Notes: a model not told the origin generated them from the sequence alone. A stretch of DNA of 64,000 bases from Nannochloropsis salina CCMP1776 (GCA_004565275.1 SDOX01000005.1:1338765-1402764); one strand, 5' to 3'; counted from the first letter of the stretch, positions 35,978 through 47,250 are shown. A program made the numbers and translations.

Positions 35978-36675
35978 GGCTTTGCCCCTTTTCAATGCTC
36001 CCGATTTGCAACCAGTGGTGTCCGTAGCCCTGTCGCGGGCGAAGCGCTTTCTACACCTGATACCAGGGCCAAGGGCGGTCAACACCGCCTTTCACCTGTG
36101 ATTAATTAAACATGTGCGTAACTTTAAGAAGTATTTTCCATGTACGTGACGGCAGAGGCAACATAAAGGCCGTGGCGGCATCGACATATCGGTCGATGTG
36201 CCTTGGGGAGGCGGTCGACGAAAAGGCGATGGGTATCAATGTAGAACGCCCGTCCCCCCAAAGTCTGAATTCGTGTCCAGCCTAGAGGGATGCAATGTCA
36301 GAGAGAGGGGTTCGCCATACATGTGGCCATGTTGTGCAATCTTCTCCGTGCCAGGGGCCTGGACTGAGACGTCGTGGGCTTTATTTCTTTACCTCCTCAA
36401 CGAAAGAGGTGGCTCTCTTTCCGACTCGGATGGATACTACATCGAAAAATGCGTCCTCACGCACACAGTGCGTACACATGTGCAACATTTCATCCGTAGA
36501 AGGATCATAGAGGACGTGATGACTCCTAATCGTGCCTTAGTATTGGTCTTTGGTGGGCAGATAGGGTTGTAGCAAGGACCACTTTTCGGAGGGGGGGGGG
36601 CTGCGACACGGTAGCCTGTTCACAGTGTCATGATATATCATTCCTGATTATGCCACAGGCGTAGGAACATCGTCC
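35978..36675. promoter_or_regulatory. Divergent region, Twinkle (-) / coiled-coil gene (+)
   Basis: About 700 bases between divergent starts, or about 980 if Twinkle starts at 35696. Short open frames on the plus strand have no resemblance to known proteins. No RNA gene seen. Confidence 0.45.
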
Positions 36676-38565
36676 ATGGCCACCCATCGGCAGGACTTTC
36701 CCCACCTTGTTATCAACAGAGACTCACCGGCACACGCGCGAAACCTTGTGGAAAAGAGCCGGGGCCTAGAAGGTAATACGGAGGAAGCGACCACGACGGA
36801 CGCAGAGCCGTCCCCGGCGGGGCAATTTGTGTCTTTGCAGCAGGAGAATATGCACCTGCGTGAGCAAGTCCAAGCCTTGAACGAGGAAGTGGCGGTGTTG
36901 AAGGGAAAACTTGGTGGGCGGCAGAACGGGCATGGAGGCGTTGCCGAGTCGCAGGGGAAAGAAGCCGAACGCGCCTTATTGGTAGCCCATCCACCCACTT
37001 CCCAAGTCGTGGCACTGGAAGCACAGCTACAAGCATCGCAGTCGGAGAAGAAATATTTCCAGGCTTTGATCGAGGAGAAACAGGGCGTCATTGCTCGGTT
37101 GCAAAAACGCGTGGAAGAGCAAGACAAGACCCCCCATGCCTCGGCGGGGCTCGTGTCTCGGATGGGCCCATGGCCCGGCCGCTTCGACGATGTTGGAGAG
37201 GGGAGAGGCGCCAGAGAGGAGAGGCTTGCATCCGGCCGCTTTGACGATGTTGGAGAGGGGAGTGGCGCCAGAGAGGAGAGGCTTGCAAGGGCAGCCACCG
37301 AGGCTGTGGCGGAAGTAAGTCAAGGTGCCCACGGGAAGGGCGGGAAAGTGGGCGGGAGGAGGAGTGTGGAAGCCCCTCATGTCGCAGGGAGGAATGCGGG
37401 TACCCGCGAGCAAGTTGAGCCTGTTGATGCCAGGACCTTCGTGTCCCGAGCCGAGTCCATGACCTGCCCGCCCTTGTCCATCGTGGGCGTCGGCCGAGAA
37501 GGAGTAACGGGAGGAGGGACCGACCCAGGGCGGGGGGGAGGGCGGGAGGAAGGAAGGGGGGAAGGAGGCAGGGCACACGAGCTCTTGTCGTTGGAGGGAA
37601 GGGACATTCTGACCGACGAATTATACGAGGAGATGCAACGGCATAAATACAACCATCCCCGCCTCATAATCCGCGCCTGTTTGGACTGCCTCGTTCCGTT
37701 GTTCAAGGTGCCTTCAACCGCGGGTGCCTTGGCGGATTTTCGCGCCTTTTTTGAAGGGCAAAGGTCGATCCACACCCGGGCAGAGGAAGTGTTGGGAAAC
37801 CTGCGGAAGGGTGAGGGGATGAGTGCGCCGGAGCTGGACTGCCTGCAACGGGTTTTTGAAGTGGTGGTGCCACCGGCTGCCCGGGAACCAAGGGAGGAAG
37901 AGGTGACGAGGTTGGAAGGAGAGGGGCGGAGGGACGAGGAGTTTCGGAGGGGCGGGAGTGCCCAAGCTGGGGTGCGGCGTCGGCGGAAGGATTTCATGCG
38001 GGAACTGGTGACGGCCATGAACGCCTTCCACGGGATTAAAAACAAAAAACCCGACCTGGCGTACATGTGCGCCCGGGCAGGGGTGGAAGCGCGGGGCTTG
38101 GACACAGTGGAAGCCTTGCAAAGCGGATTGAAGGACCACGTCGCCCTCCAACAGGCATTCGTTCAGATTTGTGCGGCCATGCCTCCGGGACAGCTGTCGT
38201 GCAACCGTCGGTACGTGGCCCGAAAATTGTTCGAGTTTTGCGGGTTGGATGCGAGTGTCTTGGTGGCGAAGAAAGGTTTGCAAGGGCGGAAGCCCCCGAG
38301 CCGGAAGGGAATGCGGAGTGGAGAAGGAGGAGGAGGAAGGAAGAGGAAGGTAGAGGCAGTGGAGGAATTGGTGCGTGTGGACCGGCCACGACGGCAGCGC
38401 AAACGGCGGCGATGGTGGGGAGAGGAGGAGGAGGAGGAAGGGGAGGAGGAGGAGGAGGAGGAGGGACGGAAGGAGGGCGAAGGGGGAGAGGAGGGGGAGG
38501 GAGGGAGGGAGGGAGGACGAGGACGAGGAGGAGAGCCTGCGAATTTCGACGGCGAGCGAGGATGA
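36676..38565 (+). CDS. Coiled-coil protein with conserved central domain and acidic tail, unknown
   Basis: About 629 aa, not recognised. Residues about 50-155 form two heptad-rich coiled-coil stretches (QQENMHLREQVQALNEEVAVLKGKL-like pattern). Residues about 305-420 (ILTDELYEEMQRHKYNHP, LIIRACLDCLVPLF, then LDCLQRVFEVVVPP) and 430-540 (RKDFMRELVTAMNAFHGIKNKKPDLAYMCARAG, ending NRRYVARKLFEFCGLDAS) look like folded helical regions. The C-terminus is basic (KRKVE, RRQRKRRRWW), then poly-Glu, suggesting a nuclear protein. A 57-base tandem duplication adds 19 residues near 170. After 38565 the purine-rich sequence stays open in a second frame encoding SLRISTASEDEMEEEEEDEE to about 38881, so a frame change in the low-complexity tract or an unseen intron may extend the protein. 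Confidence 0.6.
   Translation: MATHRQDFPHLVINRDSPAHARNLVEKSRGLEGNTEEATTTDAEPSPAGQFVSLQQENMHLREQVQALNEEVAVLKGKLGGRQNGHGGVAESQGKEAERALLVAHPPTSQVVALEAQLQASQSEKKYFQALIEEKQGVIARLQKRVEEQDKTPHASAGLVSRMGPWPGRFDDVGEGRGAREERLASGRFDDVGEGSGAREERLARAATEAVAEVSQGAHGKGGKVGGRRSVEAPHVAGRNAGTREQVEPVDARTFVSRAESMTCPPLSIVGVGREGVTGGGTDPGRGGGREEGRGEGGRAHELLSLEGRDILTDELYEEMQRHKYNHPRLIIRACLDCLVPLFKVPSTAGALADFRAFFEGQRSIHTRAEEVLGNLRKGEGMSAPELDCLQRVFEVVVPPAAREPREEEVTRLEGEGRRDEEFRRGGSAQAGVRRRRKDFMRELVTAMNAFHGIKNKKPDLAYMCARAGVEARGLDTVEALQSGLKDHVALQQAFVQICAAMPPGQLSCNRRYVARKLFEFCGLDASVLVAKKGLQGRKPPSRKGMRSGEGGGGRKRKVEAVEELVRVDRPRRQRKRRRWWGEEEEEEGEEEEEEEGRKEGEGGEEGEGGREGGRGRGGEPANFDGERG
37177..37290 (+). repeat. 57-bp in-frame tandem duplication
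   Basis: Two adjacent 57-base units (37177-37233 and 37234-37290), almost identical, encode GRFDDVGEGRGAREERLAS and GRFDDVGEGSGAREERLAR in the coiled-coil gene. Confidence 0.93.
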
Positions 38566-39863
38566 GATGGAGGAGGAAGAGGAGGACGAGGAGATGACGG
38601 TGGCGGAGGAGGTGGGGGAGGAGATTCGGGAGGAGGAGGAGGAGAATAAGGAGGAGGAGGAGGACGAGGAGGAGGGAGGGCCAATGCGAGAAAGGGAGGA
38701 GGGAAGGGAGCCAAGCCGGGTGAAGGACGCCGGAGGTGAGGGAGGAGGGGTCATGGCCGGGAGGGAAGGAGGGAAGAGAGAGGAGAGAGAAAACGTGGTG
38801 GGAGAAACGGAGAAAGTGGAACCCAAAAAAGACGGGAAAGCCCCTGAGGACGAGGGGGGGAAGGGGTGGCGCACGTCGTGAAGGAGGAGATACTGAGGCG
38901 GGCGGAGGAGGTCAAGTCGTCGGCGGAGAATCGATGGCCACATGGGCCGGTGATGGGGCCGGAAGGCCTGCGCGCGTCCGTGGTTGTCGGTGGAGAAGGC
39001 GCGAAGTCGTTGGAGGGAGGAACCCTAGGGCCGAGGGGGCTGCCTGGAAGGGAGGAGACAGAAGCACGGCCGGCGGCCATGACAAATGGAGCGGGGGAGG
39101 GAGGGGGAGGGGGAGGGCTCCGAAGGCAAATATTGTAGCGGGGCGAATGATGATTAAGGTGAAGGGAGAAGGATTTCGGAGGGAAGTCAGATGGGAAGCA
39201 GGGAGGGAGGGAGGGAGGAAGGGAGGAAGGAAGGGAGGGACAGGGGGGCTGAGAACTCCCGAGGAATCGAGGAGGGGGAGGGAGGGCAGGGAGTAGGTGA
39301 TGGTGCTGGAGGTGGTTGCTGGTGAGCGAGATCGGGGAGGAGGCTCGGAGATATCCGGAAAATGCCGAGGCTAGCTCTGCGCCTCATTGCGAGGGCGCGG
39401 GTTGGCAAGGGGGGGCAGGGGGCGGCATGTTTGATAGGAGGAATGGCAGGAGAGGTGCAGGGATGAAGTGGTGCTGGGGGGAAATTACTTGGCGGGAACG
39501 TGTTTCATAAGGCGAAGGAGGAAGGAAGGGAAGAGGTAATTTTTGACAGGGAAAAGAGGGGTACGCTGGCTGTAACACTTCCTGTGCGGCGTGCGGCCCC
39601 GCTTCCTCTTTGGACAAAGCGAGAGCCCGCAACGTAGCTTTTTGTATTTGATTTCTTGATCTAACATGTGCTTCGCCTTAATCCACGAACGAAAAAAATG
39701 CCGCGCTCCCGCATTCGTGGGAGGCAACACCGAAACCCCCCGCAAATGCCCAGAGGCGGGGCCGACCCGGTGCTTCCCTGCGACAAGGCGGGCTTGGGAC
39801 GGGAGGGGCGCCTGCCGGCTACGTGTCAACCTCCTTTTTCTTTTCAATGCTATGTGTCCACAC
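38566..39863. other. Purine-rich 3' region between convergent genes
   Basis: Holds the possible continuation of the upstream acidic protein (to about 38881) and GGGA/GGAA runs (for example 39200-39240). From about 39300 to 39860 I see no supported gene; this is probably 3' UTR of the minus-strand gene ending at 39864. Confidence 0.4.
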
Positions 39864-40601
39864 TTACCGACTATCCGACTCGGATTCTTTCCCAGAGGGT
39901 GTCTTTGCCCCTCCCGGACGACCTATTCCCTCCTCCTTCCCTCTGGCCTCCTCGTCCTTGTAGCCCCACCGTCGTGCCTCTTCTTTCAGCCAGGCCACCC
40001 GCATTTCTTTTATTCGGACTTCACGCCTTAGTCCCTTTGTGTTTCGACGGTATGGAACGTAATTTTTGACCCATGCCGCGCGAGATGCGAGTCCTTCGTG
40101 TACTTCACGCATGAGCGCAAGGTACGATTGGTAGGCTTTCTGGACCTCTTCCTCTTCGAATTCCTCGGGGTTACTCAGCTGTCGAAGCGTCTGGGATGCG
40201 ATGCCGACGGCTTCCAAGAGGCGCTGTGAGACGGAGGAAAGGGGAAATTGCGTTGGTGTATGGAGGATGGACAAAGAAACAAGTCCTGTGGATATGTGTT
40301 CCTACATAATTACTATGCGCTGTACGACCTCCGATTGCCTTGCTTGCATTCTTACATCTTGTAGCTTGTCCAGGTTCTCCAGCTCCTGTGCTTGTTGGAA
40401 CGCGGAGTTCTTGGCTGCATCATGCAAGTCGTTTGTGCTCTTTGCCAGTCCGGGACTGCCGCGAGGCAATGCTGTGTTGCCGGTATCCATCCTGGCCTCC
40501 CCTTCTGTTGGTTCGACATCCACATTCATCCCCCAAATATCATGCGCGGGGTCATTCGGCGTGCTCAAACCTGTCTTTGTTCCACATTGCAATAAACGCA
40601 T
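39864..40601 (-). CDS. Small helical protein, possibly Mediator subunit 11-like
   Basis: Two exons, 40601-40314 and 40223-39864, join in phase to about 215 aa. The second exon reads RLLEAVGIASQTLRQLSNPEEF, then AYQSYLALMREVHEGLASRAAWVKNYVPYRRNT and a basic, then acidic end. The helix pattern, a short LE-x-x-IxxAxxxLxxLS helix followed by a helix with a L..v...L...i.yv.pyRR ending, resembles plant MED11 (pre-initiation Mediator head), but similarity is weak by eye and MED30 or an unrelated helical protein would also fit. The first exon contains ELENLDKLQDVRMQARQSEVVQR, a likely helix. The start is uncertain: the frame stays open upstream to an ATG at 40829. Head-to-head with the transporter gene at 40942, with a short shared promoter. 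Confidence 0.5.
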
Positions 40602-40941
40602 GTGAGTAAGAGGTATTCCTTTAACCTCCTGACCCCATCTCGAAGGCCCCCCTTGGTCCAAATGGCGTTGGGAGCCATAGTGGTGGCAAGCCCTGGCGTC
40701 GCTCGCTGGAATGCAAACGAAGTACAAAAATCTGGTCTGGTTGTGTGGTGAAAGGTACAAGGAAGACATCTTATCCGAGACTCTACGCGTCTGAGGAAGT
40801 AACATTTTATCCACAGACCCCGTCGCCAATGCCGACGACAGCTACTAGTGTAGCGACTTGTCCATGAGGCAATATTGTTGTCTTTGACCACTATTCCCAC
40901 ACATGAAAACGTCACTCAACACACTATAGGGCCCATGCTTC

Positions 40942-42501
40942 ATGTACAGCGAGGAGATTGAAGAGGGCGTCCGGCGTTCCGTCTGTCGTGCAAGACCAGC
41001 CTCGTATCCTCGCCCGGCACGGGGCGTGCGGCTCATCACTGTCATCGCATGCATCTCTTTCTTTTCCTTGGGGGGCTTGGTCGGAGTGACGGGACCCGCC
41101 ATTCCAAGCCTCACCGTCCACTTGGGGTGCCGCGACGAAACTCAACTTGGTAGCGCCTTCACATGTCGCGGAGCCGGCTATTTGACGGGGGCCGTGCTGG
41201 CGTCGGTGCTCGACACCCGATGTTCGAAGGGGAAGCACCTGGTGGTGGTGATGGGAAGCCTCTTGGCAGGCTTGGCGACCTTGGGGATCGTCTGGACGCA
41301 CGTTTTTTCGGGGTTTCTGGTCCTGATGGTGTTGCAAGGTTTGGGTCTGGGGTGTGTGGATACGGCCGCAAATGCGGTGGTGCTCGAGCTGTGGGGGGGC
41401 AGCCCGCACGTGGAACCGCTCATGCAAGCTATGCACGCCTGCTTTGGGATCGGTGCGGTGGCTTCTCCTGCCGCCGTGGGTGCCTTGGGTTACGTGCTGG
41501 CCTTCCGACTCTGCGCAATTATCGCGCTCCTCCCTCTCTTCCTATGGGCCGGCGGCCTGATGATGGTGGGGACGGGAAGGACAGGCGACGGCGAAGTTTT
41601 GTGGGGGGAAGGAACCCTCCCGCTATTGAGGGATGGAGCCCACCATAGCGAGGAGGGAAGGGAGGAGGAGTCGCGGAGCTCTAGGAAGGAGAGGGAGACC
41701 CTCCCCAGGCCGTTCCGCGACAGGGAGGCAGGTCTCGGGAGACCCACATCTGTCCCCGGCGCGGCCCTCGCACATGCCCAAGCGGCCTCCCCCAAGCCCT
41801 CCATTGCCCCGCCGGCGTCCTTCCCCCTTGCCTCCTTGCCCAAGAGTCTCCAGGCGGGCGTGTCGTTCTTTCTGCTCATCTACGTCGGCATTGAAGTTGG
41901 GTACGGGGGCTGGATCGCCACCGTCCTCCTCCGCCAGGGGCTCACTCAGTCTTTGCGTGTCGCTTCCTACTCTGTCTCCATGTTTTGGGGCGCCATCACC
42001 CTCGGTCGCCTCCTTGCCATTCCTCTGGCCACCTGCCTCCCTCCTGTCCCGTCCCTCCTCCTCCAGCTCGGCCTCAGCACCCTGGGAGCCATCTGTCTCC
42101 TCACCTTCGCCTTCCAAACCTTGTGGACCGCCGCCGGGGCCAGCGTGGTATTCGGTTTGGGTCTCTCCTCCATTTTCCCCACCATGATGCTCCTCCCAGA
42201 AGCCCTAGGGTACCAGGTGACCATGTGGAGCACCAGCACCTTCCTGGTCGGGGCCTGCCTGGGGGAGGGAATCATCCCCATGGGTATAGGCTGGTTGATG
42301 GGGTCAAAAGGCTTTGGGACTGGGAGTTTTGCCTGGGCCATGGCGGCGGCTTGTCTGGCCTTGTGGGTTTTGGCCGGATGCTTCTTCTCGAGGTGGCGCG
42401 TACGTGCTTGGACGGGGTGCCCTCCTGGCAGAGGGGGGGGGGAAGGGGGGGAACAGGCGCGGATCGGGGAGGATGCAGAGACAGTGCCGGGCCCTGCTTA
42501 G
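40942..42501 (+). CDS. MFS transporter of the MFSD4 / NaGLT1 sugar type
   Basis: Single exon, 519 aa, about 12 hydrophobic segments in two sixes separated by a hydrophilic loop (about residues 220-300) rich in Ser, Arg and Pro. The first half matches the MFSD4/Na-dependent glucose transporter 1 pattern: FFSLGGLVGVTGPAIPSL, an R-G-x-GYLTGAV segment after TM2, GLGLGCVDTAANAVVLELWG in TM4 and MQAMHACFGIGAVASP in TM5. The second half has VGIEVGYGGWIATVLLRQG (TM7) and LGLSSIFPTMMLLPEA (TM10). Substrate is not determined by sequence; family members move hexoses, so sugar transport is inference. The acidic/arginine N-terminus (about 30 residues) has no obvious targeting peptide. Confidence 0.85.
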   Translation: MYSEEIEEGVRRSVCRARPASYPRPARGVRLITVIACISFFSLGGLVGVTGPAIPSLTVHLGCRDETQLGSAFTCRGAGYLTGAVLASVLDTRCSKGKHLVVVMGSLLAGLATLGIVWTHVFSGFLVLMVLQGLGLGCVDTAANAVVLELWGGSPHVEPLMQAMHACFGIGAVASPAAVGALGYVLAFRLCAIIALLPLFLWAGGLMMVGTGRTGDGEVLWGEGTLPLLRDGAHHSEEGREEESRSSRKERETLPRPFRDREAGLGRPTSVPGAALAHAQAASPKPSIAPPASFPLASLPKSLQAGVSFFLLIYVGIEVGYGGWIATVLLRQGLTQSLRVASYSVSMFWGAITLGRLLAIPLATCLPPVPSLLLQLGLSTLGAICLLTFAFQTLWTAAGASVVFGLGLSSIFPTMMLLPEALGYQVTMWSTSTFLVGACLGEGIIPMGIGWLMGSKGFGTGSFAWAMAAACLALWVLAGCFFSRWRVRAWTGCPPGRGGGEGGEQARIGEDAETVPGPA

Positions 42502-43404
42502 GTTTTGGAGCTTGAGTTGCAGTGAGAGATGGCGTGCTGGGCTTGAATTCTGCGCGATGATCAATTTACAAGCAGGAGGCTAGGGGAAGGCCCCCGCGAA
42601 TATACCTGTTCCATTCGGAAACCACTCATGACCACCCGTGCTCTCCGGAAAATTGAATGTATGTTACAAAATCATTGGTAAGGAAGAATGCGAGAGGGAC
42701 TTGATTGTTTGTATCCCAGCGGTTTGTAATTTTGGCGCGAAAAAGCCCCGGTGAAGCGCATTTGAGTAATGAGAGAAGTTTGCAATTTGCGAACGTACCA
42801 AAGTACGTATAAGACACACCGCGAGGATGCGAGGCAGGATCGACCGGGAACCTGGTGGCTGCGATGTAGTGCGCGGGAGGGGTATTTCCCCTCCCGCGCA
42901 CCATTTGTGGACCGAAATCAGCGAGCAAATCGACCTCCCCCTGCCTGCCCCTGACCCTGGCCCGGGCTTTTGGGAAAATAAAGAAGAGAAATAAGTCATG
43001 CGGAGGAAATCTTTCTTGTGTCTGAGATTCGAATTTTTGTTCGGGATGCACTACGTTATCAGTTTTCGACATGTCGAGGGCGCAATTCTATATTCTACAC
43101 TTATTTGACTAACTCCTTTTGCCTTTGTGTCAGTGTGCCAGTGTTTTCTTGCTCTCTGTGCAACTTGTTATCTACCATACCATGATCTCTTTACGGAATA
43201 AAAATGATTTGGAAAGATAGCTTGTGAAAGAGGGCGAAAGAAAGGCCGTACGACCTGCCAATGCAACAGGTGTCATGGTCATATTCCTGATTTAAGTGGA
43301 CACAACAGTCACGCCGTTTCCCTCCAGTATGCCGCCGTTGGTTCTAATTTTTTCTACCTGTTCCAACACAAATTGTCTAGGCCGTCACTCAGGAGCGTGG
43401 CAGC
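42502..43404. other. Intergenic region, no gene seen
   Basis: About 900 bases of lower GC between two plus-strand genes. The frames on either strand are short and unrecognised. It must contain the 3' UTR of the transporter and the promoter of the next gene. Confidence 0.5.
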
Positions 43405-44492
43405 ATGCGTGACGATACACTCCTTGCGGAAGACATGCAAGAGCAAATTCGGGCCATGCAGGAGGTCGTGCGCAAGGTATTGTCCTGCTCTTCGGAAACT
43501 TCCCTTTCCCTGGACCACTCTCAACCCCTCTTTTGTTCCTGTCTCTGCACCCGGATGTCTGCGCGTGACTCCCTGCCTTTCAACAGCTGGAATTTGAGAT
43601 ACAAGAAACCATGGAAGACTTGGAATTTCAGACGGCAGCAGCGGAGGCGCGGCGCTTGCGGGCCGACCAGGCCGTCGCCACGTTGCACAAAGACCAGAAA
43701 CAAATGGTCTCGGCGGGGAAAAAACACGCGGCGTTGATCGTGAAGTGGTGGCTGTGGGGGCTGCTGCTCGGGTGGCTGCTCGCCATCATTGTCTCCGCCC
43801 TCGTCTCTCCTGTCTTGGCCTTCATGGTGGTGATCCCCATCCTTGCCATCTTCCTGACCGTGGGCTACGCATCCTCCAGCGTGGAGATGAAGGTAGGGAG
43901 GGAGACAGGGAGGGAAGGTGGAGGACGTCCCTGTGCAAAACGGGACGCTTGGTGGGTGCCGAGCCAAAGGCTCGGGGGGTTGGTTGAACCCTCTCTAGAC
44001 AATCCCACACCCAATCTTAATCCTTTTCCCTCCACGACCGTGCTTCTTTTGCCCCTGGCTATGACCCGCTTGTTGTCGACCTTTATGTGGCTGGGATCCT
44101 TCCCTACTCTCCCTGCCCGCCCAGCGGCGTTTCTGACCCTGCATGCCCCCTCTTGTCCCCCTCTAACCTCCCCTGGATCTGCTTTCGTCTCCTGCGTGTA
44201 GGTTGACATTGCCAACGTCAAGAAGGAAGCGCGGCGACGGGGCCGCTCCGACCCGCAGGCCCCGGAGGTGGAGACGGAGGAATTCATCGAGACCATCCTG
44301 GACGGGGCAGGGCATGCCTCTCGTCGCAACGGGGGGGGTCCACACACCCGGAAAGGCAGCATGGGAGTGCAGGGTTTAGGAGGAAGGGGGGGAGGGACGG
44401 CAGGAAAGGGGGGAATTGTAACGTCAAGCGTCGCGGCGATCGGTGGGGCCGTCGGGTGGTTGTTTGGGTACGGTGGGAAGAAAAGAGAGTAG
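43405..44492 (+). CDS. Two-TM coiled-coil membrane protein, unknown, 3 exons
   Basis: Exons 43405-43476, 43587-43892 and 44202-44492 join in phase to about 222 aa. The N-terminal 90 residues are charged heptads (MRDDTLLAEDMQEQIRAMQEVV and so on), then a hydrophobic hairpin WWLWGLLLGWLLAIIVSALV and LAFMVVIPILAIFLTVGYA (about residues 78-118), then VDIANVKKEARRRGR and a Gly-rich tail with another weak hydrophobic stretch near the end. There is no signal peptide. The layout (cytosolic coiled coil plus short TM hairpin) suits an ER- or organelle-shaping or tethering protein, but I recognise no family. All three exons close with GT/AG and in phase. Confidence 0.65.
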
Positions 44493-46031
44493 ACGAGAAC
44501 GTCGAGAGCCGCGCGCGTCATCGCGCAAGGCGGGTTGGTCCATGAGGATGGTCCGACGGGAGCACGAATCTTAAGGTATCTGCAAGCTCAGATCAGCTCC
44601 TTCAGATCCTAGTTTCTTTGGACGCCAGGAAGTCTTTGGCCTCAATGGATCCACTAAGCGGCTTCGACCGGCCGTGGCGCCTCCTGTCGACCCGGCCCTC
44701 GACAAGATGGGAAGGAATCTCCCAATATTCGGAGCGCACACTGAACCTCAGAATATTCGGGCCCAATGCAACACATGCCATGGTCTCGACCGTCAAGGGC
44801 CCATTTTTTGTATAAGGTGGGAACCCATTGGATGCGGGCGTCGCGGGGATCCCTGACGAGGAGCGGCACGTCTGCCTTGCCTTCACCTTTAGGGGTGGCC
44901 TCCACATCCATCACATGCGCCAAGGGAGGGGAAATTGCCACAACGACAGGACGGTTGCTGCGGGGGTGGCCTGCCTATCGCATTCCCTTTCTCCCGTACT
45001 ACCTGCACGCACATTGGTGGGAGAATGGAAAGGGCTACGGAGGAATTGCTCCCGTGCTTCTATTGTTTCGCGCCAGGGATGGAGATGGCAAAGGCCCGTG
45101 GGCCTTTCCATCTTCCGGGTATCTTTCAGAAGGGCCCGGGGGCAGAGCCCTTCTCTCGCCACCGGTTCCCGCCCGCCCGGTGGTGATGTCAAGAAGACGA
45201 GGCTTATCCGCAACATGGGGCTCCTGTTGGCTGCGCAGAAGGGGGGGGGATGGCGCGACGCAGGCAGGGAGCATTGAGGGTTGCGCTGGGCGAGGGGAAG
45301 GGGAGGAAGAGAGGGAAGGCGAGAAAAAAAGACGGGGATAAGGAGAGGGTGGGAAGTAGGAGGAGAGATGAAGATTTTTATCTGGTTGGGTTGGATGGGG
45401 ACGGAGGGGACCGATGGACGTACGGGGCAGGTATCGGTGTGGAGAGGGGGGGATGAAAGGACTGGGGGGAGGCGTCGGGAAGATAGGGAAGGCACGGGCG
45501 CCGGGGGAGAAGGGGGGTGAATAGGACGGGGTGGCATGTGCTGTAGGACGGCACGATGTCAGGGGAGGTATCTCTGTGCGTATCGAGGCTCTGGACGTAA
45601 GCAGGGAAGGAAAATTCAGGAGGAACTAGGGTGCATCCCGGGAAGGAAATGGAGGCGTCTGACGCGGAGAGAGAGAACAAGTTGTGCGTAGACTGATGCT
45701 TGTTCGACCCTGAATCCCTTGCTTGGCACGGGCGGTCAGCGGTGTATAACCGGGTATCTGAATGCCGCATTTGGATCAGGCCTATGCCAGGCTCGCTGAA
45801 AGGCGAAGAAGGAAATTGTCCGTCATTCGTCATCCCCATTCCAGCATCAGAAGACGCGTCTCTGTGCCAAGAGTGTTCACGTTGCGTTTTTCGTCCTGGA
45901 CCCCACTCATTTTAGCCCTCCCGCCCTCCCTTTCTCTCTCCCAAACACCCCCCCACCTACCCAGACAAAGGCATTTGGTGGTCTTCAACTTTGAGGCTTG
46001 ACGATAGCCCCAGCCGCCGTGGTTGCAGAGG
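44493..46031. other. Unassigned 1.5-kb stretch
   Basis: Open frames on the minus strand (44602-44907, 44654-44941, 44911-45537) and the plus strand (44766-45341) overlap each other. The minus-strand segment around 44800-44940 (DVEATPKGEGKADVPLLV, DARIQWVPTLYKK) looks mildly protein-like, but I could not build a spliced gene or recognise a family. Confidence 0.3.
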
Positions 46032-46885
46032 ATGCAGGGATGCGGTCCGCACGCCTCAGGGGGAGGGGATATAGGGTCGACGGAGGAAAGAAAGGGGCAG
46101 AAGCGGGCGCGGGCGGGTCGAGAGGAGGGAAAGGAGGAGGAAGAGGAAGACACAGTGGGGGAGGAAGAGGAGGAGGAGGACTTGTACGCCTTTCTAGAGG
46201 CGGAAGAAACGGATTCTCCACCTTCCCTCCTGCCCACCTCGTCTCCCCTCCCCCTCCCTCTTCATCAACCTCGCCCTGCCTCCGCACCTGCCGCCCCTCC
46301 CATCCCTCACCTTTCCCGCCGGGGTCCCGACAAGTCGTTGAACTTCCTCTTTCAGGCCTTGGTCGGGCGCAAGGTCCTGGTGGAGCTCAAAACGGATGCC
46401 GGTGCCCGCGGGGTCCTGGAAGAGGGTGGGGGAGGGGGCGAGGGAGGGAGAATGGGAGGGGGAAGCAGTGGATAGCATGTGGTCGCCTTGGTACGCGCAC
46501 CGCCCCTTCTTTTCACTTCGCATTCATCCTTTCCCCCTCCCTCGTTCTTTTTCTTCCTCCTTCCCTCCCTTCCCCAGCCGACGACAACATGAACCTCACC
46601 TTAACCGAGGCCGAGCACATCTCTCCCACCGGCGCCGCGACCCCGCACCTCCTTCCCTTCCTCTACCTCCCCGGCAGCTGCATCCGCTACGTCCATCTTT
46701 CCTCCCGCCTAGACCTAGACAAGCTGGTGGAGCGACATGCAGTCACCTTAAGTATCCAAGCGAAACGGTTCCAACGTGCGAGGCTACGACCCGCCCCCTC
46801 AGGACGACAGCCCCCGGGGGCCAGTACCACTATCCAAGTCCATTTGCCCTTACCCGCAGCGGAAGCAACCCGGCCGGAATTTTGA
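46032..46885 (+). CDS. Lsm2-like Sm-fold protein with long acidic N-terminal extension
   Basis: Exons 46032-46425 and 46578-46885 join in phase to about 233 aa. The Sm fold is split by the intron: Sm1 half LNFLFQALVGRKVLVELKTDAGARGVLEE, then ADDNMNLTLTEAEHI, and Sm2 half FLYLPGSCIRYVHLSSRLDLDKL. This follows Lsm2 (SFFKSLVGKxVxVELKND, QYLNIKLT, IRGSVVRYVxLP). Lsm2 belongs to the Lsm1-7 (mRNA decay) and Lsm2-8 (U6 snRNA) rings. Family members are near 95 aa; here about 110 residues rich in Glu, then Pro/Ser, precede the fold, and a basic 40-residue tail follows. The extension may be real or may be partly 5' UTR read as frame; the exon 1 start is uncertain. Confidence 0.68.
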
Positions 46886-47250
46886 ATCGACGGTTATATT
46901 TTGAATTTAAATCGCGGCCAAACGACGGGGTAGGCATGTATGTCTGTGTGCAAAGCAAGAAAAATGAAAAGGCTACTTCCGGATCGAATCCAACGGCCCC
47001 GAGCACGCAATGGCTGCCTCTCTTTAACTCGAGTCGCCCTTGTGCACTCAGAGGACACCTTTGGGTGGCCGACGACGCGTAATTTTTTGCCTTGTGATGC
47101 GACGCGTACTTTTATCGACTTGCGTTCGATCAGTTCACACGGAGGTGTCCCTTCTCCGACAACCCTCCTCCCTCCCTCACCCCTGTTGCACCTTTTCCCT
47201 TCCCCCCACTTTAAGCCTTGAGAGCCATCTTCCCGGTATGAACCCAACAC
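46886..47250. other. Convergent 3' region, Lsm-like (+) / SET gene (-)
   Basis: About 365 bases between facing stop codons with no supported coding sequence. Confidence 0.55.

Noticed and set aside
44602-45537. Minus-strand frames that could form a gene
   Set aside because: No start, splice or family pattern closes into a model; noted only as an unassigned stretch.
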